Of a stretch of 64,000 bases of DNA, positions 39,972 to 53,023 are shown piece after piece. The notes below the pieces were generated by a model that was not told where the DNA came from, searched no databases, and was given only the letters and a program-made list of their open reading frames with translations. The DNA comes from Umbelopsis isabellina (Eukaryota; Mucoromycota; Umbelopsidomycetes; Umbelopsidales; Umbelopsidaceae), in assembly GCA_016758905.1 (NCBI GenBank), contig JAEPQZ010000004.1, positions 744,001-808,000 of the forward strand, read 5' to 3'. Position numbers and translations under genes: made by a program. Each line of letters begins with the position of its first letter. Within the stretch, counting starts at the first letter, position 1.

Positions 39972-41484
39972 ATGAGCACCTCCCGAGCGAATGTCAGTCC
40001 GGCGTTGAAGAAACAGCGACTGTATCATGATCGTGCTTATGCCCATGTGAAAAACGCTTTGGACTTGGACGACAGTGGCCGGCTAGAAGCTGCTTTAGCG
40101 TCTTATCAACAGGGTGAAAAGGCATTGAAAGAAGCCATCGATCTGGTCTTTACTCCTGATGAATGGTTCGTATCTAAGATATGATCGATGCATTCCATCC
40201 ATTTGCTAATTATATTTAGGGTATCGGCAAAGGCGACGGAACAGAAGATGGGAAAAAATCTATTGCAAGTTGAACAACGTATTGCTGAATTGAAAGAAAG
40301 TGAGTTATTGACTATATTCACCGTTGGTTTAGCAAATACCCATTTCTTTACTAATGATATATCACCACAGTCGTTAACAAGACAGCGCAGTCGCCGAAAA
40401 GTAATGACAAAAGCAGGACTGGCATCACTAAAGCAATCCTAAGCTCAGACATAGCTGTTAAATCACCACCACAACAACCAATGGAGAAAAAGGTATGCAA
40501 TGCCCACGATATAAGTTCGCCTATGTATAGCATCTAATATGTACTTTGCAGCGGAAAATTGAGACCAATGCAAAAGCAAAATATCTGAAGAACGTTGATC
40601 CTAAACTAGCCAACGCAATATTAGACGAGATTTTGGTCAACGGGGCGCCAGTGACCTGGGATGATGTTGTAGGGCTGACCTTCGCAAAACAAGCGTTGCG
40701 AGAAATAGTCATTTTACCAACACTGCGGCCAGAATTATTCACAGGCTTACGTGCCCCCACCAAAGGTGTGTTGTTGTTTGGACCACCAGGCACAGGCAAA
40801 ACCCTGTTAGCTAAAGCGGTTGCTCATGAATCAAAAGCAACCTTCTTTGCTATAAGCGCATCGTCATTGACTTCGAAATTTGTGGGCGAATCAGAAAAGT
40901 TGGTTCGAGCTTTGTTTGCCACAGCACGAGAACTTCAGCCTTCAGTTATATTTATAGACGAGATTGATTCAATATTGACAGAACGAAAAGATACCGAACA
41001 TGAAGCTAGCCGTCGACTAAAAACGGAATTTCTGATGCAGTTTGATGGTGTTGCTGGAAATGCCGATTCAAAAGTATTGGTATTAGGAGCTACCAATAAA
41101 CCACAAGAACTAGATCAAGCAGCATTGAGGCGGTTCGCAAAACGTATTTACATCCCTTTACCGTCACCAGAAGCACGATTGGGTCTTTTGAATCATCTCT
41201 TAAAAGGTCAAGCTGCCAGTATCAGCGACAAAGAAGCTAATGAGATAATAAGCTGGACTGAAGGATACTCAGCGAGTGATATGAAGGAACTTGCCAAAGA
41301 CGCTGCTTTAGGACCATTACGCGAGCTCGGGGATGATGTCCTTCACGTTGGCGCGGAGGCGGTCCGCCCTATCAATTATAGAGATTTTGTGGCTGCTCAG
41401 GCGACAGTGAGAGCATCTGTGTCTAGACAGAGCCTAGCAGCATATGAACGGTGGAATGAGCAATATGGAAAAACAGGCATATGA
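39972..41484 (+). CDS. SPAST: Spastin-type microtubule-severing AAA ATPase with MIT domain
   Basis: Spastin is a meiotic-clade AAA ATPase that severs microtubules and acts with ESCRT-III through its MIT domain. The start at 39972 gives [20 protein letters not shown], leading into an MIT hairpin ([21 protein letters not shown], then [21 protein letters not shown]). The AAA part starts [20 protein letters not shown], with [27 protein letters not shown], Walker [19 protein letters not shown], pore loop [11 protein letters not shown], Walker [10 protein letters not shown], the Arg fingers in [14 protein letters not shown] and the C-terminal helix [18 protein letters not shown]. Nearly every block follows human spastin instead of Vps4 or katanin. 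No N-terminal membrane hairpin is seen, as in the shorter M87 spastin form. Four exons, introns near 40165-40219, 40298-40369 and 40490-40552. Confidence 0.93.
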
Positions 41485-41945
41485 CCTATACATTCCTGTG
41501 ATATATATGATAGTTGTAACAATAGGAATAAAAGCAAGATAATCGCTGTACCAGCAGTATTCACACCGCCCTTCTTGCGTCTTGCTATGCAATAATATTT
41601 GCTTTCAATCTCGGTTTTGGATATTGTTTGTACCATTCAAAATTATATTTATTTTCCTTTGGGATTTTGTAAAATGAGAGTAGTTTAAAGGCGGCCAAGC
41701 TTAAGCGAAGCCCATACCGCCAATAGTCAAAAATTATGCGCTAGAGATGTCTTGATAAACCATCCCCCAGAAAACCAATGGTTACGTTGCTTGCGAGCAA
41801 ACTGTAGGTCCATGGATTCTGTCACAGCAAGAAAACCCATTTCTGAGTTAGTGACGCGCCCTTTTTTAATCCTGCAAAGGTTTCGGGCGTAAAGTGATTT
41901 TAAGTTTTTCCCGACCACCTTGTGAAAAGTTGTGGGTTTCTTCAA
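41485..41945. other. Spastin-IPK1 spacer
   Basis: This 461-base spacer holds the spastin 3' region and the IPK1 promoter. Minus-strand frames at 41397-41636 and 41727-41945 are shadows with no family resemblance. No repeat or RNA gene is visible. Confidence 0.45.
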
Positions 41946-43198
41946 ATGACTGTCTGGGATGCTTCACAATGGGATTACAGAGGTGAAGGGAACGCAAATC
42001 TGGTGATATATTATACCGGTTGTGACCACGAACTTGTAAGTAGTGCACTACAGTCCGCAATATCAATTGACAGAGAAAAGCAACTGACTGTCCCGCTGTG
42101 TAGGTTGGAAAAGCCCTTCGTCTGAGAAAGATCAAATGTACTTCATGCAGTAAAGCGCCGCAATGTCAAGAAGACGCAAGAACTTGTGTCGACACTCTGC
42201 AAAACGTATTCAAGCCTTTGATTGGCGAAGAATATACCTCGAACATGGTGCGTATGTGACCTTTAAAGCAAATCCATTGTTAGCTACAAAACGCCTCATA
42301 CTTGTTGATATCGCAGGAAGCCGTTGAACTTCCGAACGAATTCTTAGAGTCGGCTGTGAAGTTAAGCCAACGAAAAGATGTGAACGAATTGGCCCGTTTT
42401 GGTCTACTTGGCGAAGATCTGTTAAACTCAAGTGTTGCCGTTGAGGTCAAGCCTAAATGGGGTTTCTTACCTCAAGTAGAGGGTCTAAAACAAAAAGCAT
42501 GCCGATTTTGTATGCATTCGCATTTGCGGGGCAGTCCTTCTCATTACTGTCCATTGGATCTATATTCTGGAGATCGGGATCGTGTAAGAACTGCACTAGA
42601 GGCTCTGGCAAAATGCCCTTCAAACAACTATCGTGTTCTGGTTAATACACCATTTACTGACGAGGCATTAATGAGCTTGATGACCGAGATCCTTACTACT
42701 GATCCAATTCTTTGCAACCTCGTCAAACTCCAGATGTCACTGGACGAATGGGACGTAGAACGTATTTGGCCATTGTACGAAAAGCATAAGCATGAAGTAG
42801 ACGATCTAACCACCGACCAATGGATTCAAGCTGTGCAGAACTTTAAAAATGGCCAATGTCGGGATGATCCGAAACAGCGCATTATGGAGTATGTTTTGTC
42901 CATGACCTTTAAGGACTGTTCTGTAATGATTAGCATTGGCAACTCGTAAGCACTGGAAATATATGCATTGTAATCCCGAGTTATCAATTACTAAACACAT
43001 TTTCATTGTAGAGCCGATAAACAAATCGAATGGCAACTGCAGGACCGATGGTTATCGACTAGCTACAGCATCAAAGTTATTGATCTGGATCTGAAGGCTG
43101 TGCATCGCATTGGACACTGGTATGATCTGGATCAGAAAATTGTTAAACATGCTGAAGAAAGCCAATTTGCCCCCAAATGTGTAAAAAATCCTGCCTAA
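41946..43198 (+). CDS. IPK1: Inositol-pentakisphosphate 2-kinase (Ipk1)
   Basis: Ipk1 phosphorylates inositol pentakisphosphate at position 2 to make phytate (InsP6), needed for mRNA export and other nuclear roles. The start at 41946 gives MTVWDASQWDYRGEGNANLV, the typical WxYRGEGNAN glycine-rich loop. The next exon begins VGKALRLRKIK and holds a Cys-rich stretch, CTSCSKAPQCQEDARTC. The third exon holds VEVKPKWGFLPQ, the zinc-site-like CRFCMHSHLR and the YCPLDLYSGD motif, then LLTTDPILCNL-type helices. The last exon carries IKVIDLDLKAVHRIGHWY with LDQKIV, the conserved end of the family. Four exons; about 365 residues. All splice joints keep frame and the motif order matches human IPPK. Confidence 0.92.
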
Positions 43199-43536
43199 AG
43201 TGTATATATTGAAATTTCTTCTCTAAGACAATATCCATTCCAAGTGTAACTCTTACCTGGTTCAATATTGTATGAAAATAATTAAAAAAAAAAAAAAGAA
43301 AAAGAGAGTTGTAAATACTATAGACCACTGAAGTGAATGTGTATGCCATGGTCAAACACATAGGCGGGCTCAACCTTCCACCCAAATCAATTGTAAATGT
43401 AGATCCATATTTTTTTGATTGGCTTTACTTATGTTTTGTATTCCTCATTCAAATGCATATTAAATTCGTGAACGAGGCAATTGTGCGTGGAAAAAAAAAA
43501 ACAAAGACTAGGAAACTGGAAATGGTAAACAATACT
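43199..43536. other. Convergent 3' spacer between IPK1 and PP1
   Basis: This 338-base gap holds two facing 3' ends. It is A/T-rich with runs of A near 43284 and 43489. The open frames in it (43143-43385 minus, 43333-43626 plus) read through these runs and do not look like proteins. Confidence 0.5.
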
Positions 43537-45141
<1,605 letters not shown>

Positions 45142-45606
45142 TTGCCAAACGTAATTTGTATAACAAGAAAATGAGAAGGCGGGGGAGGAAATATTGAGTG
45201 GTGCTGCCCCAAGTATATAGAAAAAAAAAAATTGCGATGCGACTGTTCTCAAAAAAAAATTGAGCTATTCGAATCGCCTGCCAGCGACCACCTTGTACGA
45301 TACCATATCTATATAACATTATCACTAATGACGACATGAATATTAGATTGTACTTTTAAAAACCATGAAACCGATCTCTTTATTGCATTTTTTCATATTT
45401 GCTCCACTGGCCCCATCAATCTGTCACAATTAAAAACTCTCTGTGTTCCCATCATGCCCCTGTCATTGGAACAGCTTATGTTTGTATATGTGCGAACAAT
45501 GCGATGATGATTTTTATGCAATTAAGTGCTCTTAGATAATAGAATGCGTATTTACAAATTGTATCGTATGCGTGAAAAATAACAGTGATTTACATAAGAT
45601 AATTTT
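45142..45606. other. PP1 upstream and ThrE/PRM10 downstream spacer
   Basis: This 465-base spacer holds the PP1 promoter and the 3' region of the ThrE-like gene. It includes two short A runs near 45220 and 45250. Open frames on minus are shadows. Confidence 0.45.
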
Positions 45607-47676
45607 TTAAAAGCCCAAAAATACATGTCGCTTTTTACCGGTGGGGTATACAACAACATTAGCCAAAAACAAACCAAGGGTGACAGATAAGCCAATGGCC
45701 ACCATATTGATGGCAAATTCGCCACTGTAGCCATCCTGGCTTCCATCAAACAGACTGATGGCACCACGGACACCTAAGGAGCCGGGAACGAGAATGATAA
45801 TACCTCCAATTAATATGGGAAAGGATAAGCGTTTCAACACCCTGGCATACAGATTGCCAAACATGCCCAAGCCGAAAGCAGCGGCGCTGGTGACAATTTC
45901 CACGTTGAGCGATGGAACTTGAGATAAAAAGTGATAGATAGCAAAGGAAACGGCTGCTCCACAAAGCATGACCGGTATTTGGCGTGGTCCACCACCGAAA
46001 ACAATGGAAATGCTGACAGACGCAATAGGGAGGAGTAAAAAGTAGAACCAGGGATTAACGGGATCAGTTTGGCAGTACATGCCATCTTGTGATGAAGAAG
46101 GGTTGGCTGCAACATCATAGATTGCACTACCATATCCCAGACCAAACGCAAGCATCAAGGCGTACATGACGGCATACACCAAGTGAATGCCACCGCTGAC
46201 AATATTTCTTGCCGAAAGCTCCATCACTGCACTGGTTAGAGAATAGCCAGGTAAAGCAATAACGACCTGCGGATGAGAAAATACAAGTATTAGATATTTT
46301 GGCTCGTATCAGTATACATATATGTGCAGTCTGTAGATACATACCGCTGAGAGAGAGACAGCAGAGAAACAGATGTATTGATGCAAAGCCCGTGCGATAA
46401 GAGCTACGCAAATACTAACAAACATTTCAAAAACATTGGAAATCATTGGAAACTGCTCTGCAATTAGAGTAAAACAGCCAACTGTGAATAAAGCGAGGTG
46501 TTAATGACCACATCATGACAATGACGTTCGCTTTGAACATTTAAAAAAGATACTTTACCGAATAATCCAAAAATACCAGATACCCATAAATCAGTCCAAC
46601 TGCCTCCAAAGAACAAGGCAGCCACAGTAGCTGCAGACACAACATAAGCTCCAAGGACCCACAAAGTGGACCACGTGGGAGGAGCTGTTCGAACAGCTTC
46701 CAGCTCCTCCAATGCTTCGGGCACAGCCATTTTTCCTCGAGCCACCATATGAGAAATGCGATTTACTCGCTCTAGCTTGGCCACATCCAAACCACGAGGG
46801 CACTTGATTAGCTTAGTCTCAGATGTATGCGTCTCCGAATCGCCGAACGTCAACATCATCAGTCCAGGCAAAACCATATAACTTCCATCTACATCCAATC
46901 TCCTTGAGGTTTGGTCCAAGGCGGCTTCCTATCCATGATGAAAAAAATATATATATTAGCATGGAAATACACAGAAAATTTCATCGGAAGACAACTGCCA
47001 AATTAATTCATTTGTTTCAACTTACAATCCGGTGAGAAGGAGCTCCGGTACGGATTAGGCCCTTGCCCAATCTGATGATGAATTCTTGCCTTTGCAAAAT
47101 ATCTGCAATATCGGCCGTAATCTGCATTCTCTCCTGTAGGTGGTGTACAAAGCTGGCGGTTCCTGTTTCTGCTAGGGTATAAGGGTCCTCCAAGTCCAAA
47201 CTAGTACGAGCTGAGCGAGTTTGACGAGGAGTAGATGAAGGCCACATGCCACCAGAAGCACCTAAAAAGCTCCAAGTGGACGAATTGAGCGAAGATTTCG
47301 ATTTGTATAGAGTAGGGCGCTTAGGTCTTTTCTTATGGTGGGTGGTGGATTGCGATGCGTTGGACGTTTGAGCAGCAGCCTTCATTCGACGATCGGCCAC
47401 ACCGAGTTTGATCAAGTGTGAAAGGACACCGCCTTTCTTGGACCTCGGCTTGGCATTACCATTAGTAAAGCTGTGAACCAAATCAAACGCTTGCTCAGCG
47501 TGCGTCTGCTGTGTGTCCGGATCCTCTTGCCATTGTATAGTTGTTGCCCGAGGAACCGGAGGAAATGAAACTGTAGGGTCTATATTCAGAGTGACCTCGG
47601 ACGCATTGGTTATGGGGGTATCTGTGGGGGTAATAGTGGGAGGCTGATATTCAGCGTCTTCCTTTTCTATGCTCAT
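45607..47676 (-). CDS. PRM10: ThrE/PRM10-like multi-pass membrane protein
   Basis: This is a fungal ThrE-family membrane protein (Prm10 in yeast, pheromone-regulated, role unknown; bacterial ThrE exports threonine and serine). A cytosolic N-terminus of about 180 residues, rich in Ser/Thr and basic residues, precedes the family domain. This starts QEFIIRLGKGLIRTGAPSHR and holds LPGLMMLTFGDSETHT with its conserved CPRGLD segment. The first membrane part includes WVLGAYVVSAATVAALFFGGS; the second includes GGPRQIPVMLCGAAVSFAIY, AAAFGLGMFGNLYARVL and FPILIGGIIILVPGSLGVRGA, then the last segment FAINMVAIGLSVTLGLFLANVVVYP. About ten membrane segments in all. Five exons. The symbol is by family resemblance; substrate and orthology are not proven. 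Confidence 0.85.
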
Positions 47677-47842
47677 TCGATAACCAGCAAAGGTGAAGAA
47701 GAAGAAAAGGTATAGAAGATGAGAGAGTAAAAAAGAGTCAGAAAAAAAAAATTGCGTTGATCGACCTATTCAGTAACTACACCGATCGGAGCTTTGACAT
47801 ATTGGTTTCTTTTTTTTTTTCTTTTTATTGGCGGCAAAATGC

Positions 47843-48711
47843 TCAAACTCCAAGACCAAACACATTGACAATAGCATACAACGATTTGTTTTCAAATCGA
47901 TAATTAGCACTTCCTAATGGTGATTCGGTACAACATCGAATGGGTTAATATCGTCATCGTTGATTAGGTGTCATGAATACAAGTTTGTCATACCATCGTG
48001 AGAGTTATCCCAATATACAGAACTACCAGCATAAAATCCAGCACCATTCTTTTGCATGATGACACAAGTAACTGGTGAATGTTTATGGGTTAAATATTTA
48101 AGGCTGGCAGGCAAATTTTGGATTTTAAACATGGTGTGATTTGCTTTACATAAATAGCAAAATGCACATCAAGCCAAAGTAAAATCAACTGTCAAATATC
48201 TTACCAACGTATTTAAAATTTCGATTCATGTCCTTCAATCGCTTCAGGCAAGTGTCGACGATGGCAGAATTCCATTCTGGCACTTTGGTATGCGAGTACA
48301 CTGTGTCGGTGATGGTTGCTTCTATGGTCTAGACAAAATGTAAGCCATCACGATGGAAATGGAAAGTGTTGAGATTCAATAAACGTTTGCCCGTTTTACG
48401 ATGGGATATTTTTACCCAACTGAGTGTTGAAAAGGCAATAACCCCAAAATAAAACAATAAAGACTGTCATGTAAAATAGTTATATCAAATGCTCACCTCT
48501 TTTATGATACTAGTAACTTCTTCAGCATTGAATTTCTTGTGATTGTCCTAATGTTACGTTACGAAACGCGCGCAACACGAAATGAGACCGAATTCAAGGT
48601 CAGGCTTTCCACCATCGTTTCATTACGTCCCCATCCGTGCAATTCTCTCACCTCTGCAGCTGGCGTCAACGGGCCGTCAGATAATGATGGTGATACAGCT
48701 GTGTTTTCCAT
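47843..48711 (-). CDS. DYNLT1: Dynein light chain, Tctex type (DYNLT1-like), five small exons
   Basis: Tctex-type light chains dimerise on dynein intermediate chains and link cargo to the motor. No exon is long enough to stand out; the gene was rebuilt from splice signals. Exon 1 is MENTAVSPSLSDGPLTPAAE at 48711, exon 2 DNHKKFNAEEVTSIIKE, exon 3 TIEATITDTVYSHTKVPEWN and on to LKDMNRNFKYV, exon 4 VTCVIMQKNGAGFYAGSSVY with WDNSHDG, and exon 5 ANYRFENKSLYAIVNVFGLGV then stop. Human DYNLT1 has the same FKYIVTCVIMQKNGAGL, WD.S.DG and ENKTMYCIVSAFGLSI blocks. Introns are 70-180 nt and keep frame. Predicted length is about 125 residues, slightly longer at the N-terminus than animal forms. Confidence 0.9.
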
Positions 48712-49196
48712 ATAATAATCACCAAATAGAGCGAAAACCGAAAACCGAAAAAAGAGACTCTCCCAAAAATTTACAAATGGAAAATGATCAGGCTAATAGG
48801 GCTGAGATTGTTTTTTTGCTTTGGTGTGCTGCAAAAAATGCTGCCCCCTGTGCTTCACAGTAGTGGCTCTTTAGCAAGCCTTTGCTTCATTTGATACATT
48901 ATCATTGGCGAGTCGATTAAGGAGAATATTTGGATCATGGCAAATTGCAATTTTAATATTTTGAATTTCTTTTTTTTTTTTATAAAAGTACAGCTATTGA
49001 ATTAAATACAGTTGGTTGAGAGGTGGGCGGCAACAAACATACAGGAGAGGGTGGGGGATGGCATTTTGTAGGGATTTTTGGAAGTATGAACTAAAAAAAG
49101 GTGGGATGGAAGAAAACTAATTGATGATTTGATGTTGCTGTAAAGGAAAAAGCATCACACATTGAGGGTTTTTGATTTATGGAAGGGAAAATCCCC
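48712..49196. other. DYNLT upstream and downstream region of the GPS2-like gene
   Basis: This 485-base spacer is the DYNLT promoter and the 3' region of the next gene on minus. It contains a T10 run near 48971 and a plus-strand frame at 48582-48863 that is a shadow of DYNLT introns. Nothing else was seen. Confidence 0.45.
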
Positions 49197-50091
49197 TTAA
49201 TAACGTCGGTTGGGTGGCATTCGACCAAAGTAGCCTTGTCGAGGACCATATGGGTGACGGTAGGGTTGACCATAGATTGCCGGAGAACGACGACCTGAGG
49301 CAGTTGGAGGTGAGAGAGGTGGCGTATTCAAGCTGTAAGGCCGTGGACGATCCTATTAAAGAGAAGGGAACACGTGTTAGCGATTTTTCAAATTTCAAGT
49401 ATGGTTATGAATTTAAAAAGCCACATACATAAGGAGTACGAGAAAACGGTCTGTCGTTAATCTTGAAAGCGTTTTTGTTGTAGGAGCCGTTGCCATTAAC
49501 TGGTGATGATGGCGATGGGTAAGGGGACATGCGTGGATTGGGAGATGCCGGAGGGGACGATGGCCTGCTGGTGGTGCTATATTGTGGCATAGTAGGCATT
49601 ACCAGCGAAGGCTTTTCTTCAACCATAGGTTGTGGACTAGCCTCGGCAGTGCCAGCAGTATCTTTGCTAATCATATCCTTGACCTGCTGGAATAATCGAT
49701 GTTTTTCTGCCTTGAGTTGAGCGATTTTCTCCATGATTTCAGCGTCTGTCATTTCTGTGTCTTCATCAACTTGCTCATTTTGCACTTCTTCACTACCGCT
49801 TGAGGGCGTATCCAGAGCAATAGGAGAGACTGCACTATCATCCTGCATTTTTGAGCTCTCCACCGGTGGGGATGGCAGCCCTCCTAGACCAGAAGATGGT
49901 GATTTGGCTCTCTCTTGACAATCCATACTAGCCACAGTGGCATTCTTCTTCCATTGCTTGCGATAAATTAGCCGTTTAGCAACATGGGATTTCACAATTG
50001 GGGAAGGCTGTGAATCCTCAAACTTGTAGGTCGTTATGATGCGATCAGATTCATGAAAAATGGCGACATTAGAATAAATACGTTCAATCAT
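49197..50091 (-). CDS. Uncharacterised protein with GPS2-like coiled coil
   Basis: I do not recognise the whole protein. Two exons encode about 275 residues starting MIERIYSNVAIFHESDRI (the ATG at 50091). The N-terminal 50 residues look folded and end in a basic AKRLIYRKQWKKN. A disordered Ser/Pro stretch leads to an acidic segment and a short coiled coil, DAEIMEKIAQLKAEKHRLF then QQVKDMISKD, which resembles the LQEEKHQLFLQLKKVL coiled coil of metazoan GPS2, a subunit of the NCoR/SMRT co-repressor. The rest is Ser/Pro-rich and ends in a Tyr/Pro/Arg-rich tail (GQPYRHPYGPRQGYFGRM). The likeness is limited to about 16 residues, so a GPS2 relation is a guess. The intron near 49354-49429 joins SRTPY to DRPRPYS. 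Confidence 0.6.
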
Positions 50092-50244
50092 GAACAAAAG
50101 GAATGAAGAAGATTAAAGAAAAAAAAAAAGAAAAAACAAGGGAAACGGCAAAGTAGTTGAATTTTTTTTTTTTTATTATTATTTTGGTTGGAAGGGTTTC
50201 ATCATGTTGCTCCTTACGATGTGACACATGATCGGTGTTTTAAA

Positions 50245-51507
50245 TCAAGGGCGGCCAAGAGCATATCTTTTGCTACCTCTGCTGAATGAGGAAAAAACCG
50301 TCACAGGTCAGTCCTAATTATTTCCTTACAACCCCCCCTTTTTGGTGAAGTACATTGGCATTCTTACCTCTTGCGGGTCCTAGCTGTTCGATAGCTCTCT
50401 TCAATGTATTCTTTAGAATCATATTGAATAGTACTTGAGTTATAAGTTGTAGCCTCACCATCATCGTACATCCCATTGTTGTTTGGTCTTCGTCCCTTGC
50501 CTTTTTCATCGTCCATATTAATAGCTGCATTGCTTTTAATTTCCTTCTTCAATCGTTCAATATCCCGTTCATATTGCTCTCTGGATCGCTTTTCTTCAGC
50601 AGCTGTATCTTGAATGGAAGCTATTTTCGTTTCCAAATTGTTCAGAATGCTTTCCGTATTTTGTGACCTAAACAATTGTTATTGTTATTGTTATAAGCCC
50701 GGTCTGACCTGAATACCATAATGGGACCAGTTACTATCCTGCAAACTTACCAATTTTGTAGTATCGTAATCACATCGCCTCGCTGCCCTGGTCGAAGGTC
50801 ACGCCCCATTGTATATTCCACTTCCAGCTGCCTTCGCTTTTGATCCATTTTGCCTTTCAAGACATCTTCATAAAATGCCCCGATAATTAAATCTTCTAAT
50901 TGACGAACATCCGCAATATCCAAATATTTCAAAAGTCGGTCATAGGATATTGTCTGTATACTCAAACGTCAATCATCGAGGATGACGGACCGATATTCAA
51001 ATGAATGTATACTATACCCTGCTTTCTTCCGACAAAGACACGATAGACAAATGTTTTAGTTTTGTTACCTGCGCTTCATTCAGAGCCGGTAACTCGTTTG
51101 CATGATCTACAAGTACCAAATGCGCTTAATGCATACATTGCTATCCAGGCGAAAAGAAAAAATAATAATATAATATCACTGCTGAGGTTTCGTACCTACA
51201 TAATCCCGATATGTGCCGTATGAAAAGATTTTGAGCAGAGTATAATAAGGTGCTACCTCTGGTATAGATGACGCCTATGACGAGCAATTAGAATTTACTA
51301 TATGACATTAATACCTTGGTCGTAATGCCAACGCTTTACCTCGATCAAGTTGGGACTTCCTAGCAACTCCGCAAACACGTACACGCCCGTCGCAGCCAGC
51401 ACATCTTGAATGAGCTTGTTGTTGGCTACCCCCTTGACCGATTTTGACAGGATCAAAAATGGCTCTAGTCGTTGACTAGTCGACATTTGTAGTATAGTTT
51501 CGCTCAT
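50245..51507 (-). CDS. CSN7: COP9 signalosome subunit 7 (PCI domain)
   Basis: CSN7 is a PCI-domain subunit of the COP9 signalosome, which removes NEDD8 from cullins and so tunes cullin-RING ligases. The start at 51507 gives MSETILQMSTSQRLEPFLIL. Family landmarks are VKGVANNKLIQDVLAATGVY with FAELLGSPNLIE, IPEVAPYYTLLKIFSYGTY, and the PCI winged helix TISYDRLLKYLDIADVRQLE, DLIIGAFYEDVLKGKMDQKR and VEYTMGRDLRPGQ. A C-terminal coiled coil (KIASIQDTAAEEKRSREQYE) follows. Reading straight on gives TARTRKR and a stop at 50364; a donor at AGAGGTAAG could splice to a last exon adding GSKRYALGRP with a stop at 50245, which I prefer. Six or so exons. It is head-to-head with ISD11, 171 nt apart. Confidence 0.85.
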
Positions 51508-51678
51508 AGTCAAATATCGGCTGCTTTGGGGGAGTTTTTTCGCCACGCTTGCGAAGCAAGAAAGCTGAGAACTGAGCCAAAAGGTCAAAAATGGTCACAG
51601 ATCACGTGAGTGCGGCGAACTTCGCCTTTAACTGTCAGTCGCAATAGAACAACGGAACTGTAATTTTACCGTTCCCCA
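51508..51678. promoter_or_regulatory. Compact divergent promoter of CSN7 and ISD11
   Basis: Only 171 bases separate the two start codons. The right half contains ATCACGTGAG, an E-box-like CACGTG at 51604-51609. Confidence 0.55.
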
Positions 51679-51969
51679 ATGGCAACTCCAGCAACCAAAG
51701 CACACGTTATCTCACTCTATCGTCAATTCTTGCGAAATGGCAACAAGTTTGGTGCTTACAACTTTCGAGATTACGCTATCCGAAGAGCTAGAGACGGATT
51801 CCGCACTCATATGAATGAAACCAATCCCGAGAAGATTAATCAGTTCATTGCTAAGGCCGAACAAGATCTCAAGGTTGTTCAAAGACAAGCCTCAATTAGC
51901 TCCATGTTCAGCAGCGGCGATAAGCTTGTCATCGAACAACGTGCTGTTCGCATTGCCTCTGACAACTAA
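51679..51969 (+). CDS. ISD11: Mitochondrial LYR-motif protein Isd11 (LYRM4)
   Basis: Isd11 stabilises the cysteine desulfurase Nfs1 in the mitochondrial matrix and is essential for iron-sulfur cluster assembly. It is a single exon of 96 residues. The start MATPATKAHVISLYRQFLRN carries the LYR motif at residues 13-15 or so, followed by the family's NKFGAYNFRDYAIRRARDGF stretch with the conserved Phe and Arg residues and NETNPEKINQFIAKAEQDL. This length and order match yeast and human Isd11. Many Isd11 proteins lack a classical presequence, as here. Confidence 0.93.
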   Translation: MATPATKAHVISLYRQFLRNGNKFGAYNFRDYAIRRARDGFRTHMNETNPEKINQFIAKAEQDLKVVQRQASISSMFSSGDKLVIEQRAVRIASDN

Positions 51970-52846
51970 GTTGAATCTACACCAGTCGAGAATACCTGAG
52001 AAGCGTTCCTTTTTAACCCTACTCTCACCCCACTTTTCCATTCCTAACTTATCTTGTTAGTTTTCTTTTATTTTGCTTATTATACATGTATAGACATCTG
52101 GAATGCTGTAAAAGTATTTAGATAGATTGAAAATTGACTATTGGTGGACACCTTGGGTCGTTGCGTTCATTAAAAACCAGTGAAAACAGATAATTTCGTG
52201 CGAGATAGTGTGTGAGTCACATTGAATATAATTATGATGGTTTTTAAATATTAACGCATGAATAGAATAGATAGATATGTTATCAGCATGCTAGGCTGGT
52301 ACAAGCCATAATTCCTAGACGGATATAGCCAGTAGTCCGTGGTGATTTTTATTCATTTTACTTTTACCGTAGGTATTATCAAGACAACCTTTCTCATTAA
52401 CGACTTTAACAACGTTTTTTCAATCGGCTGTACATCGCTACAATTTCATATTAGATTATATAGGTGAGTATCTGTGAAGTGGGCATTTGGGCGAATATTT
52501 CTTTTCAGGACTTTATGTCAAACATATCACAGTCGAAGTTTGATGCCTTTGTTTCCTACAGCGTCAGTACTAGATCCAGATATCCACCGGCCTCCCGAGA
52601 CACAAGACTATCATAATTGTAAGGATGACAGTGTTCAACTTACGTGAGAGCTTTGATTTCAATTGTAGCGTATGGTCGTTCTATAGATCAAATATCTCGA
52701 GTACATGATACCGTTATTGGCAGTGCGTAAATATACCTTAGCTTACCTTTCTCATCTAAAGCGAAATTAACCTTACATCTCGGTACATGTGCTTCCCTTG
52801 TCACTTTAGATAAAAGATCGTTTTTTCTCTACTTGCTACATAGCCA

Positions 52847-53023
52847 ATGGAAGCCCTATTGCTATTGAGTCCACTTGCTGTTGGGGGATCCCAACAACTG
52901 GCCGGAGTTTGGCTTAGAAATTTACCCGAAAAGACAATTGTAAAAAAATTGCAATGGGGTTTGCTATTTGCACTACTCACAGTCATGAACGTGTTCTGTT
53001 GGATATACATTCTAAGTGTATAA
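52847..53023 (+). CDS. Possible small single-pass membrane protein, 58 residues
   Basis: I do not recognise this ORF. It reads MEALLLLSPLAVGGSQQLAG, then VWLRNLPEKTIVKKLQWG and a hydrophobic segment LLFALLTVMNVFCWIYILSV to the stop. The mix of a short hydrophobic N-terminus, a basic amphipathic middle and one membrane span is protein-like. A second frame overlaps it (52954-53154, MGFAICTTHSHERVLL...) and could be either a competitor or the remains of one disrupted gene. No splice signals extend it clearly. Confidence 0.3.
   Translation: MEALLLLSPLAVGGSQQLAGVWLRNLPEKTIVKKLQWGLLFALLTVMNVFCWIYILSV

Noticed and set aside
52515-52616. TIR-like start (FDAFVSYS) in a short frame
   Set aside because: Only one short strand-like match; the frame stops after 33 codons and nothing of the rest of a TIR domain follows.
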